A stretch of 64,000 nucleotides of DNA from Lachnospiraceae bacterium NK4A144 (GCA_000424365.1 AUJT01000009.1:1-64000); one strand, 5' to 3'. Counted from the stretch's first letter, positions 1 through 9,145 are shown. Numbers and translations are program-made. The notes: generated by a model not told the origin, from the sequence alone.

Positions 1-105
1 GAGACCTTGGGACCCGCAAAACACGAGCAAGTAGCGTTATTACGCGGAATGCGAGTGTTTTAGGATTGCGGGAATTGCGTAGCAATGAAGCAATCCGTGA
101 CATCA
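1..105 (+). repeat. Family A repeat, partial copy cut by window edge
   Basis: About 100 bp are nearly identical to the reverse complement of 49676-49775. The copy contains nested inverted repeats: AAAACAC...GTGTTTT around a GCGTTATTACGC core, then GGATTGC...GCAATCC around ATTGCGTAGCAAT. It ends in CGTGACATCA, the terminal sequence of the full copy. The other half of the element would lie left of the window. No coding potential is seen; function unknown. Confidence 0.85.
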
Positions 106-138
106 GTAAGGGGCAAAATTTACTTTTGACCCTTACAT
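106..138. repeat. Mini-palindrome related to family A ends
   Basis: GTAAGGGGCAAAA, a few bases, then TTTTGACCCTTACAT form an inverted repeat with one mismatch. It abuts the family A copy directly. A close relative lies at 22724-22757 and a more diverged one at 10491-10530. The sequence is the family A terminal motif in head-to-head arrangement. It could fold as an RNA hairpin upstream of the methyltransferase gene. Confidence 0.7.
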
Positions 139-173
139 CTTTTTATTTCTGTATTTTTAGATAAGGAATTATT

Positions 174-1049
174 ATGTGGAAAGCTGAAAATTGGAAAGAC
201 TACGAAGTAATAGATACATCCAACGGCGAGAAGCTGGAGAGATGGGGAAAATACCTGCTGGTTCGTCCGGATCCTCAGGTAATATGGGATACGCCAAAGA
301 ATAATCCCGGTTGGAAAAAGCCCAATGCTCATTATCACAGAAGTTCAAAGGGTGGCGGAAACTGGGAGTTTTTTGATCTCCCGGAAGAATGGTCGATCAA
401 TTACAGATCACTCAAATTCAATCTAAAGCCCTTTTCTTTTAAGCACACAGGACTGTTCCCTGAGCAGGCAGTAAACTGGGACTGGATGACAGAAAAAATC
501 CAGGCTGCAAAAAATGCAGACTCCGGCAGAACCCCTGAAGTTCTGAACCTTTTCGGATATACAGGTGGCGCAACACTTGCCTGCGCCGCAGCCGGTGCTC
601 ACGTAACTCACGTTGATGCATCTAAGGGTATGGTTCAGTGGGGAAAAGAAAATTCACGTTTATCAAACATACCTGAAACTTCTTTCCGCTGGCTTGTTGA
701 CGACTGCACAAAGCTCGTTGAAAGAGAGATCCGCCGTGGTCATCATTATGACGGTATCGTAATGGATCCCCCGTCATACGGAAGAGGTCCCAAAGGCGAG
801 ATATGGAAGATCGAAGAACAGATCTATCCTCTGATCCAGCTCGTTGAGCAGCTTTTATCCGACGATCCGCTGTTTGTCCTTGTTAATTCATATACTACAG
901 GACTTCAGCCTGCTGTTCTGACTTATATGCTTTCTACCGCTATCAAGCCAAAGCACGGCGGATATGTTGAGGCCGACGAGATCGGACTTCCTGTAAAGGA
1001 CAACGGTCTGGTTCTTCCTTGCGGCGCAAGCGGACGATGGTTTAAATAA
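174..1049 (+). CDS. Class I SAM-dependent methyltransferase (RlmI-like)
   Basis: A 291-residue protein with the Rossmann SAM-binding motif VLNLFGYTGGATLACAAAGA near residues 122-141, followed by an acidic HVDASKG strand end. The motif DPPSYGRGP (about residues 198-206) is typical of rRNA cytosine-C5 and related RNA methyltransferases of the PF10672 group. It most likely methylates RNA, but no dedicated RNA-binding domain (PUA or THUMP) is attached, so the substrate is unknown. It stands alone and ends at a bidirectional terminator facing hypE. The start is the first ATG after the repeat region; the RBS is weak. Confidence 0.8.
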   Translation: MWKAENWKDYEVIDTSNGEKLERWGKYLLVRPDPQVIWDTPKNNPGWKKPNAHYHRSSKGGGNWEFFDLPEEWSINYRSLKFNLKPFSFKHTGLFPEQAVNWDWMTEKIQAAKNADSGRTPEVLNLFGYTGGATLACAAAGAHVTHVDASKGMVQWGKENSRLSNIPETSFRWLVDDCTKLVEREIRRGHHYDGIVMDPPSYGRGPKGEIWKIEEQIYPLIQLVEQLLSDDPLFVLVNSYTTGLQPAVLTYMLSTAIKPKHGGYVEADEIGLPVKDNGLVLPCGASGRWFK

Positions 1050-1070
1050 TATCTCTAACGTAATATCAAA

Positions 1071-1105
1071 AATGTCAGGTTATCACAATTATATAACCTG
1101 ACATT
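1071..1105. terminator. Bidirectional terminator
   Basis: Perfect 13-bp inverted repeat AATGTCAGGTTAT / ATAACCTGACATT with a 9-nt loop, followed by TTTTTCTTTT on the plus strand and by A/T-rich sequence on the other. It sits between the convergent methyltransferase gene and hypE. Confidence 0.85.
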
Positions 1106-1115
1106 TTTTCTTTTC

Positions 1116-2114
1116 TCAGCAGATCCTCGGAAGTCCTTCTCCATATAAAGGCCCGACTTTTCGGAGTCCGCCTATTTCCGTCCGGAGTACAAGAGCCGGA
1201 GAATCACTTTCTCCCATTACTTCTCCGATACAGACAGCATTTTCTCCATATTTGCTGCCACGAATGATCTCAGAAGCTTTATCCGCCTCTTCCGGCGCAA
1301 CCACTACGATCATTTTTCCTTCATTTCCCATATATAGAACATCCAGTCCAAGGATGCCGCTGAAATCCCTCACCGCCGGGCTTACCGGTATCAGCTCTTC
1401 TTCAACCCTGATCTCTTTTCCGGAACTCTCGGCAAATTCATTTAGAACCGTTCCCAGACCGCCTCTGGTAACGTCACGCATAGCACGTATTTTTATACCA
1501 GATTCTAGTAGGCGCGAAACCATTTCAGTCAAAGGTGCCGCATCACTTTTTATATCATTTTCAATTCCGAGGCGGCTTCCAAGAATCGCAGCATGATGAT
1601 CTCCCATGTTTCCCGAAACAATGATCTTATCACCTGTTTGAAGCTTATCCGTTCCAAATTCTATTCCTTCAGGCACAATTCCCACCCCCGAAGTATTAAT
1701 GATAAGTCCACTTTCTGCGGTGCCTTTTTCGACAACTTTGGTATCACCCGTTACTATCTGAACCCCTGCTTCTTCTGCCGTTTTTTGAAGCGACTCGACT
1801 ATTTTTTCAAGATCAGATACTTCCAGTCCCTCTTCAAGAATAAATCCGGCGGTCAGATACTTTGGCACCGCGCCACTCATCAAGAGATCATTTACAGTAC
1901 CGCACACAGAGAGACGTCCTATGTCTCCCCCGGGGAAAAATACCGGTTTTACAACAAAGGAATCTGTCGTCATCGCTATCTTCGCTGCTCCCGGAACCAC
2001 CGAAGAATCCCCGAATTTATCAAGATATTCATTAGAAAAATATTTTGCAAAAACGCCCGAGATCAGCTTTGATGTTGAATCTCCGCCTGATCCGTGCGCC
2101 ATAGTTATCTTCAT
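1116..2114 (-). CDS. hypE: Hydrogenase maturation protein HypE
   Basis: A 332-residue AIR-synthase-fold protein. HypE dehydrates the thiocarboxamide made on its C-terminal cysteine to thiocyanate, providing the CN ligands of the [NiFe] centre. The sequence starts with the typical MAHGSGG segment and ends in PRIC, so the essential terminal Cys is present. It contains the expected TTDSFVVKPVFFPGGDIG and RDVTRGGLGTVLNEFA motifs. It is the last gene of the ech-hyp operon, 27 bp after hypD. The RBS is weak; the ATG at 2102 is an alternative start. Confidence 0.95.
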   Translation of the reverse strand: MKITMAHGSGGDSTSKLISGVFAKYFSNEYLDKFGDSSVVPGAAKIAMTTDSFVVKPVFFPGGDIGRLSVCGTVNDLLMSGAVPKYLTAGFILEEGLEVSDLEKIVESLQKTAEEAGVQIVTGDTKVVEKGTAESGLIINTSGVGIVPEGIEFGTDKLQTGDKIIVSGNMGDHHAAILGSRLGIENDIKSDAAPLTEMVSRLLESGIKIRAMRDVTRGGLGTVLNEFAESSGKEIRVEEELIPVSPAVRDFSGILGLDVLYMGNEGKMIVVVAPEEADKASEIIRGSKYGENAVCIGEVMGESDSPALVLRTEIGGLRKVGPLYGEGLPRIC

Positions 2115-2141
2115 AATATAAACTCACATCCTAAACTTATA

Positions 2142-3203
2142 TCAATCACCAGAAACAAACCTATTAAAACAAGCGCCTTCCTGGCTTACCATACAGGCTC
2201 CCTTCGGATTTTCCGGTGTGCAAACTTTCCTATATAAAGGACACATCGTGCTGTCTTCTTCACCTGTTATAATCTTTGCACAGTGACACCCTTTCGTTTC
2301 ATAATCTGTATCAAGGCCTCTGCTTCCTGCATCGAAATGTTCATATTCCGGTCTGAGATACATGGCAGAACCGGTTATCTTGCCAATTCCACGCCAGGTA
2401 CAGTCTCCCTGGACAAAGAATCTATCCACGCGCTCCTGAGCTGTGATATTACCTTCTCTTGTAACGGCGTCACCGTACAGATTTCGTACAACGCCACGTC
2501 CTCTTAGCTTTATCAACGCATAAATTGCCATAAGGATTTCCGTCGCTTCAAAGTTTGACGCAACAAAAGGCACCGAAAACTTCTCTGCCGCTTCCTCAAA
2601 AATCCTGTACCCTGAAACTGCGCAAACATGCCCCGGTGCGATATATCCATCAACTGCCGGATGCTCCCTGCCATCACTCCCTGTCACCTTTCCGGAGCTG
2701 ACCCAGTTCACAACCTCAGGCATCGTTTTTAACGATGTAAGCAGTTTTACATTTTTAAGCCCTTTCTCCTCTGCGTTTAAGAGGAGCATGGAATAAACAG
2801 GTATTGTGGTCTCAAAACCAACAGCAGCAAAAATATAAACGTGATCCGGATCTTTCTCTGCCATTGGCAGCATATCGAGCGGCGAATAAACCATTTCGAT
2901 ATGGGCACCATCTGCCTTTGCCTCTGCCATAGACCTGACCGATCCCGGTACTCGTATCAGATCGCCAAATGTGACCACCACATTTTCCGGCTCCATGGCG
3001 AGCTCTATTAATTTATCTATGTACGCCGTAACCGTCACGCAAACAGGACACCCGGGTCCAGATATCATACGGATTTTCGGACTCAGTACGGATCGTATTC
3101 CGCTCTTTGCTATCGCCGCCGTATGCGAACCGCATATTTCCATGATCCTTACTTCCGGGCCATCATAATTTCTAAGGAAATCTAAAATCTGACTTTTATT
3201 CAT
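2142..3203 (-). CDS. hypD: Hydrogenase maturation protein HypD
   Basis: A 353-residue iron-sulfur scaffold protein which, with HypC, assembles the Fe(CN)2CO unit of [NiFe] hydrogenase. Visible hallmarks are MEICGSHT, GPGCPVCVT, APGHVCAVSG and a cysteine-rich C-terminus (GCHCAK, MCPLYRKVC, GACM, GACFNRF) that binds the 4Fe-4S cluster. Length is normal. The start codon overlaps the end of hypC by 8 bp and is preceded by GAGG inside hypC, indicating translational coupling. Confidence 0.96.
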   Translation of the reverse strand: MNKSQILDFLRNYDGPEVRIMEICGSHTAAIAKSGIRSVLSPKIRMISGPGCPVCVTVTAYIDKLIELAMEPENVVVTFGDLIRVPGSVRSMAEAKADGAHIEMVYSPLDMLPMAEKDPDHVYIFAAVGFETTIPVYSMLLLNAEEKGLKNVKLLTSLKTMPEVVNWVSSGKVTGSDGREHPAVDGYIAPGHVCAVSGYRIFEEAAEKFSVPFVASNFEATEILMAIYALIKLRGRGVVRNLYGDAVTREGNITAQERVDRFFVQGDCTWRGIGKITGSAMYLRPEYEHFDAGSRGLDTDYETKGCHCAKIITGEEDSTMCPLYRKVCTPENPKGACMVSQEGACFNRFVSGD

Positions 3204-3414
3204 TTAATTCCTCGATTTCCCGAAAAAGATCCTCCATGATATCAGCTTCGCTATTATCCAATTTTTGTATAATGCATCCTGCATGGACCAAAACCCTGTC
3301 ACCCGGAACGATTTCTGCAAGACCAGCCTCAGCTTTTACACGATTACCACTAAAATCAACGATCGCAGTATGTCCCTTAACTTCAATTACTTCACCCGGA
3401 AGTGCAACACACAT
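3196..3414 (-). CDS. hypC: Hydrogenase maturation chaperone HypC
   Basis: A 72-residue HypC/HybG-family chaperone. The N-terminus MCVALPGEV carries the essential Cys2 that, after Met removal, holds the iron complex. The compact OB-like fold motif GDRVLVHAGCIIQKL is clear. It delivers the Fe(CN)2CO precursor to the hydrogenase large subunit, presumably EchE encoded upstream. It lies 33 bp downstream of echF and overlaps hypD. HypA, HypB and HypF are not in the window and must be elsewhere. Confidence 0.96.
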   Translation of the reverse strand: MCVALPGEVIEVKGHTAIVDFSGNRVKAEAGLAEIVPGDRVLVHAGCIIQKLDNSEADIMEDLFREIEELNE

Positions 3415-3447
3415 ACTAAAACCTTCCTAAAATACATATCAAAAATA

Positions 3448-3903
3448 TTACGCTTTTGCAGCTGCTTCCGCCTCTGCTTTCTTTTTAGCCTCCATCGCAG
3501 CCTTTGCAGCCGCTGCACGTTCCGCTGCAGCTTTCGCCTGCGCCGCGAGAACCTCTTTCTGTGAATCCGACAGATCAAAGGTCTTTGCTATTTTTTCCTC
3601 TCCCGGCTCCTGATACTTACGGCCCATAGAAAGAGATTTTTTCGGACAACCATCCACGCAGCATCTGCACTGGATGCAGGAAAACGGACGGATAGTCCAT
3701 GTCTGTTCTTTTTTATCTACTGTTATCGCACCTGTAGGGCATTTCATCTGGCAGAGTCCGCAAAGGATACACTTATCCATGTCATTTTCAACATGACCTC
3801 TGGTTCTCTCCTTGAAATCCGCAGGTTCAAAAGGATATTTTGTAGTAGCAGGCTTGGAAAAAAGATTTTTCAAAGCCCGCCCTGTATAGTTTAACGCACT
3901 CAT
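3448..3903 (-). CDS. echF: Ech hydrogenase ferredoxin-like subunit EchF
   Basis: A 151-residue NuoI/HycF-type subunit with two 4Fe-4S motifs, CILCGLCQMKCP and CIQCRCCVDGCP, in the middle third. It should pass electrons from soluble ferredoxin to the EchC small subunit. Unusually, the last 40 or so residues are an Ala/Lys/Glu-rich extension (AAAERAAAAKAAMEAKKKAE) that looks helical or coiled-coil. The RBS is GAGGTGG, 6 nt before ATG. It lies 45 bp after echE. Confidence 0.93.
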   Translation of the reverse strand: MSALNYTGRALKNLFSKPATTKYPFEPADFKERTRGHVENDMDKCILCGLCQMKCPTGAITVDKKEQTWTIRPFSCIQCRCCVDGCPKKSLSMGRKYQEPGEEKIAKTFDLSDSQKEVLAAQAKAAAERAAAAKAAMEAKKKAEAEAAAKA

Positions 3904-3948
3904 TCGTGACCACCTCTATAAACACCATTTTAAGCAATTACCGTAAGA

Positions 3949-5028
3949 TCACCGCTCTGTACAGCTGATGCAGGGATCTATTGCCAACACCAGGATCGGT
4001 ACATCAGCAAGCTCGCATCCTCGCAGTGTTTGCGTAAGAGCAGGGATATTGGCAAAGGTTGGTGTACGAACCCTAAGCCTATCGATAAATTTCTTTCCGC
4101 TGGCTTTTACATAGAAACACGCTTCTCCGCGCGGCTGCTCAATCCTTGTCATGTATTCACCGTTAGGAAATCCCTTAACAAGTGTATCTACTGGTCCGTC
4201 GGGTATCTTCTCTATCGCCTGACGGATGATGCTTATAGATTGAAGGACCTCCATCGCGCGTACATAAGTACGTCCATAGGTATCACAGTCATCGCTTGTA
4301 ACGATATCAAATTCGATATCATCATATGCGGCATATCCGAGTTTTCTCGTATCACGACGAACTCCGCTGCCCCTAAGATACGGTCCGCAGCAGCCAAGTT
4401 CCTCAACCTGCTCAGGTGTCAGCACACCAACTCCGCAGAGACGCCCCTTAACAGCTCTGTCATTAAGAAATGTCCTGATAATGACCTCCAGATCTCTCTC
4501 GATATCATCAAGCGATTTCAGAAAATCCCTGAGCATTTCATTAGGAACATCTCTTCTCATTCCACCGATCTTTACGATAGAAAAGATAACTCTGCCTCCT
4601 GTAGCAGCTTCAAACATATCAAGGATCTTTTCCCTGACTCTCCAGGAATCCATAAAAAGACTCTCAAATCCAAAAGCGTCTGCCATGAGTCCGAGCCACA
4701 GGATATGACTGTGCATACGGGAGAGTTCAAAAAATATGGTTCTAAGATAATCAGCTCTCTTCGGTACTTCAATATTCATAATGTGCTCTACTGCATCACA
4801 ATATCCAAAGCCATGTCCGAAGGAACAAATACCGCAGATCCGCTCTGCCACATAGACCATTTCATTAAAATCTTTTTTATCAACGAGCTTCTCAAGACCT
4901 CTATGGATAAATCCGATGGACGGGATAGCATCCACGACTTTTTCATCCTCAAGCACCAGATCCAGATGTATCGGTTCCGGAAGAACAGGATGCTGCGGTC
5001 CAAACGGAACAACACTTCTATTTCCCAT
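3949..5028 (-). CDS. echE: Ech [NiFe] hydrogenase large subunit EchE
   Basis: A 359-residue group 4 large subunit related to NuoD. Both nickel-binding CxxC pairs are present: RICGIC (Cys65/Cys68) and DPCISCTER at the extreme C-terminus (Cys353/Cys356). The protein stops three residues after the last cysteine, so there is no cleavable tail, as known for Ech and CooH types. The start is ATG at 5028, right after the echD stop and 10 nt behind GGAGG; an upstream in-frame start at 5058 would overlap echD and lacks an RBS. Confidence 0.95.
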   Translation of the reverse strand: MGNRSVVPFGPQHPVLPEPIHLDLVLEDEKVVDAIPSIGFIHRGLEKLVDKKDFNEMVYVAERICGICSFGHGFGYCDAVEHIMNIEVPKRADYLRTIFFELSRMHSHILWLGLMADAFGFESLFMDSWRVREKILDMFEAATGGRVIFSIVKIGGMRRDVPNEMLRDFLKSLDDIERDLEVIIRTFLNDRAVKGRLCGVGVLTPEQVEELGCCGPYLRGSGVRRDTRKLGYAAYDDIEFDIVTSDDCDTYGRTYVRAMEVLQSISIIRQAIEKIPDGPVDTLVKGFPNGEYMTRIEQPRGEACFYVKASGKKFIDRLRVRTPTFANIPALTQTLRGCELADVPILVLAIDPCISCTER

Positions 5029-5029
5029 T

Positions 5030-5386
5030 TTACTTAGCCTCCTCTTCCTTATGCGCAAACGGCGCTTTTACACTGGTACGGTATAATCCTCCGCGGAAGT
5101 CCAAAACCATATCACAAACTTCCAGTCCAAAAAGATCATGTATCTCGTTTTCGTAAAGCCATGCAGGTGAAAAAATATGACTTATGGACTGAACCGGCTT
5201 TTTCCCATCTGTACGGAAGCGGATACTCATCTCGTCGTAGCCCTTGCCGAAAGAATACAGTATCTCATATCCGCCCTCTTTCACCGTAGTCGCACATATC
5301 TGGATCAGGCGATAACCTTCTGCACGGATAGCCTGTGCTTCATTCAGGAGAGTTTCTTCGGAAATCTCTTTTAAAATACTTTCCAT
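5030..5386 (-). CDS. echD: Ech hydrogenase subunit EchD (NuoC-like)
   Basis: A 118-residue protein related to the 30-kDa NuoC subunit of complex I. The signature SPAWLYENEIHDLFGLEV (residues 77-94) is the NuoC-type ERE.DLFG motif. It is a structural partner of EchE in the hydrophilic arm. Its ATG overlaps the echC stop by one base (TAATG), so the two are translationally coupled. Length matches short Ech-type homologues rather than full NuoC. Confidence 0.92.
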   Translation of the reverse strand: MESILKEISEETLLNEAQAIRAEGYRLIQICATTVKEGGYEILYSFGKGYDEMSIRFRTDGKKPVQSISHIFSPAWLYENEIHDLFGLEVCDMVLDFRGGLYRTSVKAPFAHKEEEAK

Positions 5387-5865
5387 TATTTCTTAACCTC
5401 CTTCACAGATGCATTGCCGTAATGAACCTCGCATGACGCGTGATTTTTCATGGCTTCTCTCTTTTCATCAAGGAGCTTAACTGCCTTCACTACGCCATCG
5501 ATAAGCGCTTCCGGTCTCACAGCGCATCCCGGAACATAAATATCCACCGGGATCACTGTGTCAATACCGCCATTCACATTATAACATTCCTTAAAAATGC
5601 CGCCGTCACATGCACAAATACCGGCAGCGATCACGACTTTAGGATCAGGCATCTGCGAATACAACTGCTTAAGTACCATTTTTGTCTGGTTATTAACGCC
5701 TCCCGTCACCACCAGAATGTCCGCATGTTTCGGATTACCAGTGTTGATCACTCCAAAACGCTCCACATCATACCTCGGAGTAGTAGACGCAAGTACTTCT
5801 ATATCACACCCATTGCAGCTCGATGCATCATAGTGCAGGAGCCACGGCGATTTTGACATCTTCAT
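5386..5865 (-). CDS. echC: Ech hydrogenase small subunit EchC (NuoB-like)
   Basis: A 159-residue NuoB/HycG-type subunit that carries the proximal 4Fe-4S cluster next to the [NiFe] site. Cluster ligands are visible in SSCNGCDIEV, AAGICACDGGIF and VPGCAVRPEAL. The start is taken as ATG 5865 with AAAGGAC 8 nt upstream; an in-frame upstream extension to 5910 has no RBS and would run into echB. Confidence 0.94.
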   Translation of the reverse strand: MKMSKSPWLLHYDASSCNGCDIEVLASTTPRYDVERFGVINTGNPKHADILVVTGGVNNQTKMVLKQLYSQMPDPKVVIAAGICACDGGIFKECYNVNGGIDTVIPVDIYVPGCAVRPEALIDGVVKAVKLLDEKREAMKNHASCEVHYGNASVKEVKK

Positions 5866-5896
5866 GATAATTGTCCTTTCACTAACAGATTTCCCC

Positions 5897-6781
5897 TTAC
5901 TTTCCGGCAATATTCAACATGGTAAGGATCAGGAAATTTCCTCCGCCAAGCACAAATGTAACGATCCAGGTACTGGAGAGCATGACCTCCCACTTAACCC
6001 TCGGAAAAATATTGTCAGCAAGCAGAACAAAGAAATAAATAACGATAACAGCTATAACAGCAGCAACGTAGCTCAGCGGATTTTTACAGATAAAGAAAAG
6101 TCCGGCGATAGAAAGCATCTGAACCGATGCGTAAAGCTCACCGAGTTCCTGTAATCCATATATATTTCCGGCAAGATCCTGCGTAAGCCCCTTGACCATC
6201 TCCTGATGCGCATGGTGCGAAGTTGCGAGGTCAAAAGGCGACTTTCTGAATATGATCAAAAGCGTAAAGCAAAATCCGAGAAAAATGCCCGGTGCCCGCA
6301 CGATAGCAGGAGTTTCCTGTTGGATAATATCAGAAACATTGAAGCTTCCGCATGTCATGTAAAATCCAATAGCAGTGAGGAGCGTCATTGGCTCATAAGC
6401 CATAGTCTGCATAAATTCTCTCTGCGCTCCAAGCGACGAATATGGAGAATTGGCGCTGTATGCCGCAAGGATCAAAAACATATCAGCCAGCGAATGAGCA
6501 AAAAATACCAGCAGGATATCTCCGCCTGCATAAAAGATACATCCGGTAAAGATAGTAAAAATAACAAATCCTACCACGAGCGCCGTCTGCACCCTGTTTA
6601 CAACGATCGACTGCTTTTGGAAAAGCTTCAGAAGATCATATAACGGCTGAAAGAATGAAGGTCCCTTTCTATTTTGCATTCTTGCGGAAACCACGCGGTC
6701 ATACCCCTCAAAAGCAAGTCCAATCAATGGCGCTGCCACAAGATATATCAGGATACTGACTAAAACAACTGTCATTCTCAT
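5897..6781 (-). CDS. echB: Ech hydrogenase membrane subunit EchB (NuoH-like)
   Basis: A 294-residue integral membrane protein of the NuoH/HycD family with about eight hydrophobic segments. The conserved loop DRVVSARMQNRKGPSFFQPL (residues 28-47) is diagnostic. It anchors the hydrophilic arm and forms part of the ion path. Its ATG overlaps the echA stop (ATGA) and uses a GGAGGT site inside echA. Confidence 0.94.
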   Translation of the reverse strand: MRMTVVLVSILIYLVAAPLIGLAFEGYDRVVSARMQNRKGPSFFQPLYDLLKLFQKQSIVVNRVQTALVVGFVIFTIFTGCIFYAGGDILLVFFAHSLADMFLILAAYSANSPYSSLGAQREFMQTMAYEPMTLLTAIGFYMTCGSFNVSDIIQQETPAIVRAPGIFLGFCFTLLIIFRKSPFDLATSHHAHQEMVKGLTQDLAGNIYGLQELGELYASVQMLSIAGLFFICKNPLSYVAAVIAVIVIYFFVLLADNIFPRVKWEVMLSSTWIVTFVLGGGNFLILTMLNIAGK

Positions 6782-8709
6782 AATGCACCTCCCACTGCAA
6801 CGATCATCATTACCGTAACTGCCGTTGCAGAAAGATATAACGAAGGATTAAGGATCCTCTTCTCACCAAACCATTCTTCCATGTACCAGTTACTGAGATA
6901 AGACGGACGGATTCCCCCTAGTGAATCAATAAAATGACGATCATCACCGGCATTTACACCAGCCATATACGCCATTGTCATCTTTTCTTTTCTGTTCCTT
7001 ATGAGAAAAGCTGCGAGTACCGGCATGAGTCCGATCATTACGAGCATCATTAGCATGACTCTGATATCATTATCGCTGATGATAGTACCCACAGTCTGAC
7101 CAAACGACTGGGAAAGCACCGGCTGTACGCAAACAGTACCGATCATCGGGAAAAGCGCACAAAGCAAAACAATGAGCGCTGTCAGGCAATACATAACCCG
7201 CCATTCACTTTTATGTACCACATCACGATGTCTCTCTGACTGATGAAGCACAGCATAAAGCTTTCCAAGCCACTTACCCCAATAAAACATGGTAGTAGCA
7301 GATCCAAATACCAAGAACATAACAAGCATTACGTTATTTGAATCAATATATGCTTTAAGCGCTGCCCACTTTGCGACCAGCATACCAAAAGGCGCAAGGA
7401 ACATACCACAGATTCCAACCGTCATGACATAAGCCATCTTTGGGAACTTTACTATCATGCCATGCATATCTTCCACATCTCTGCTTCCGGTAGCATTTTC
7501 AACTGCCCCCACCGCAAGGAACATAAGTGACTTTGAAACCGCATGGAATAAAAGAAGCATTATAGCTGCCCATGTAGCAGCCGGCTGACCCACTCCGGCG
7601 CATGCTGTGATAAGTCCGAGATTAGAAATTGTAGAATACGCAAGCACTTTCTTTCCATCGCTTTGTGAGATCGCCAAAAGCGATGCAGCGAAGAAAGTAA
7701 AACCACCGATAGTAGTGATCATCACACCACCAAGATTTCCGGCAAAAAGCGGAGAAATACGGATCAGAAGATAGACTCCCGCCTTTACCATAGTAGCGGA
7801 ATGGAGAAGTGCCGATGACGGTGTAGGTGCCACCATCGCACCCAGAAGCCATCTTGAAAACGGCATCTGTGCACTCTTTGTAATAGCTGCCAGCGAAAGG
7901 AAAACAACCGGGATCACAATTCCAGCCCTTGCCGGTCCTGCTTCCACGAGTTCAGTAAGACTTCCTATGTTCATAGAAAGCGCACAATAAAGAATAGCGA
8001 CCATAAATCCGCAGCCACCAAGGAGATTCATCCAAAGTGCCCTAAAAGAATTTGTGACAGCTTCAGACTTCTTAGTATATCCAATGAGTAAAAAGGAGAC
8101 AGTACTTGTGATTTCCCAGAAAAAGAACATCCATGACAGAGCATCAGAAGTGATGAGACCATACATAGCTGTGAGGAAAAGAAACAATAATGCCTGAAAA
8201 TACTGAGATCTGTTTTCAACATCTTTATGATGAATATGATAATCATGGAGATAACCCACAGCATAGATGCTGATGAGACCTCCTACGATGCCTACAACCA
8301 TAAACATTAATAAAGTAAGGTCATCCACCTTGAGCATCGGTAAATTTTCAACAGCTTTATGTGTTGTATCAAGCCAAAGAACCGGGATCGTTCCGGCTGC
8401 TGAAAGAAGAATGCAGTGATATTTCCCATATTTCACAGAAAGAACTGATATAAGCGCGAACAGAAACAATTCTCCTGCCATAAACACATATGTGCATTTT
8501 TCTGTGATCTCCGACACCGGCAAAAACGTCAGTATCTTGTTATCACCAACGCCATTCCTATACGCCCAAATACAGAAAAGCACGTCAAGTACCATCATGA
8601 CTATGCTTCCGACAATAACAACGCACCCACGAATCTTCTCACCTTTAATAAGTGCCGTTAAAACCGACATTCCCAGGGTGAAGAAGAAAAGAAACAATAA
8701 AATCTGCAC
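6778..8709 (-). CDS. echA: Ech hydrogenase ion-translocating subunit EchA (NuoL/HyfB-like)
   Basis: A protein of about 643 residues with some 15-16 membrane segments, related to Mrp antiporter and NuoL/M/N subunits. Conserved features include the WEITS loop (FFFWEITSTVSFLLIGY), the LHSATMVKAGVYL loop with its lysine, and SKSLMFLAVGAVE. It would pump H+ or Na+ when ferredoxin is oxidised to make H2, or run in reverse. I prefer the GTG at 8709, placed 6 nt after GGGAGGT, over the ATG at 8724, which has no RBS. First gene of the operon. Confidence 0.93.
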   Translation of the reverse strand: MQILLFLFFFTLGMSVLTALIKGEKIRGCVVIVGSIVMMVLDVLFCIWAYRNGVGDNKILTFLPVSEITEKCTYVFMAGELFLFALISVLSVKYGKYHCILLSAAGTIPVLWLDTTHKAVENLPMLKVDDLTLLMFMVVGIVGGLISIYAVGYLHDYHIHHKDVENRSQYFQALLFLFLTAMYGLITSDALSWMFFFWEITSTVSFLLIGYTKKSEAVTNSFRALWMNLLGGCGFMVAILYCALSMNIGSLTELVEAGPARAGIVIPVVFLSLAAITKSAQMPFSRWLLGAMVAPTPSSALLHSATMVKAGVYLLIRISPLFAGNLGGVMITTIGGFTFFAASLLAISQSDGKKVLAYSTISNLGLITACAGVGQPAATWAAIMLLLFHAVSKSLMFLAVGAVENATGSRDVEDMHGMIVKFPKMAYVMTVGICGMFLAPFGMLVAKWAALKAYIDSNNVMLVMFLVFGSATTMFYWGKWLGKLYAVLHQSERHRDVVHKSEWRVMYCLTALIVLLCALFPMIGTVCVQPVLSQSFGQTVGTIISDNDIRVMLMMLVMIGLMPVLAAFLIRNRKEKMTMAYMAGVNAGDDRHFIDSLGGIRPSYLSNWYMEEWFGEKRILNPSLYLSATAVTVMMIVAVGGAL

Positions 8710-8805
8710 CTCAATACCTCCCATATTTACTGCACCAAATCTTTCGATTTAATATCCGTCGACAAAGCTCCGCTAACGGAAATTAACATGGCGCGAACAG
8801 TTCAA

Positions 8806-8834
8806 ACTATAGCACACCATATTTTCATAAGCAA
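8806..8834 (-). promoter_or_regulatory. Promoter of the ech-hyp operon
   Basis: On the minus strand TTGCTT, 17 nt, TATAGT with an extended -10 (TGCTATAGT). It lies about 90 nt upstream of the echA start and is the best sigma-A match in the region. No obvious operator was recognised. Confidence 0.65.
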
Positions 8835-9145
8835 GAATTGCAGCAATATTTTGTTAATAAATTATCATTCGTGATATTGCATAACTACTTGTGCTATATT
8901 TTACCATATTTGATTAATAGTTTTTAGTTATTTTTAACACAATGTATGAATTCTCGATCAATTTTTAACGTACAGCATCACTTTCTTACGCATTCAGCAG
9001 CTTGGCATGCTATGCTTCCTATGTGCACAGTATCCATTTTTTCTGCAATTCTTGAATTTTAGCAGCAGTTCTTTTATCATAGATTAAGTAGGAGCAAATA
9101 CTGCGTTGCCTGACGCAGCTTACATTTTAGAAAATATGGGGAAAT
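8835..9145. other. Intergenic region without gene
   Basis: AT-rich spacer between the divergent ech operon and the DUF2971 gene. I see no ORF, tRNA or strong hairpin; it should hold the promoter of the DUF2971 gene, which I cannot place with confidence. Confidence 0.5.
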
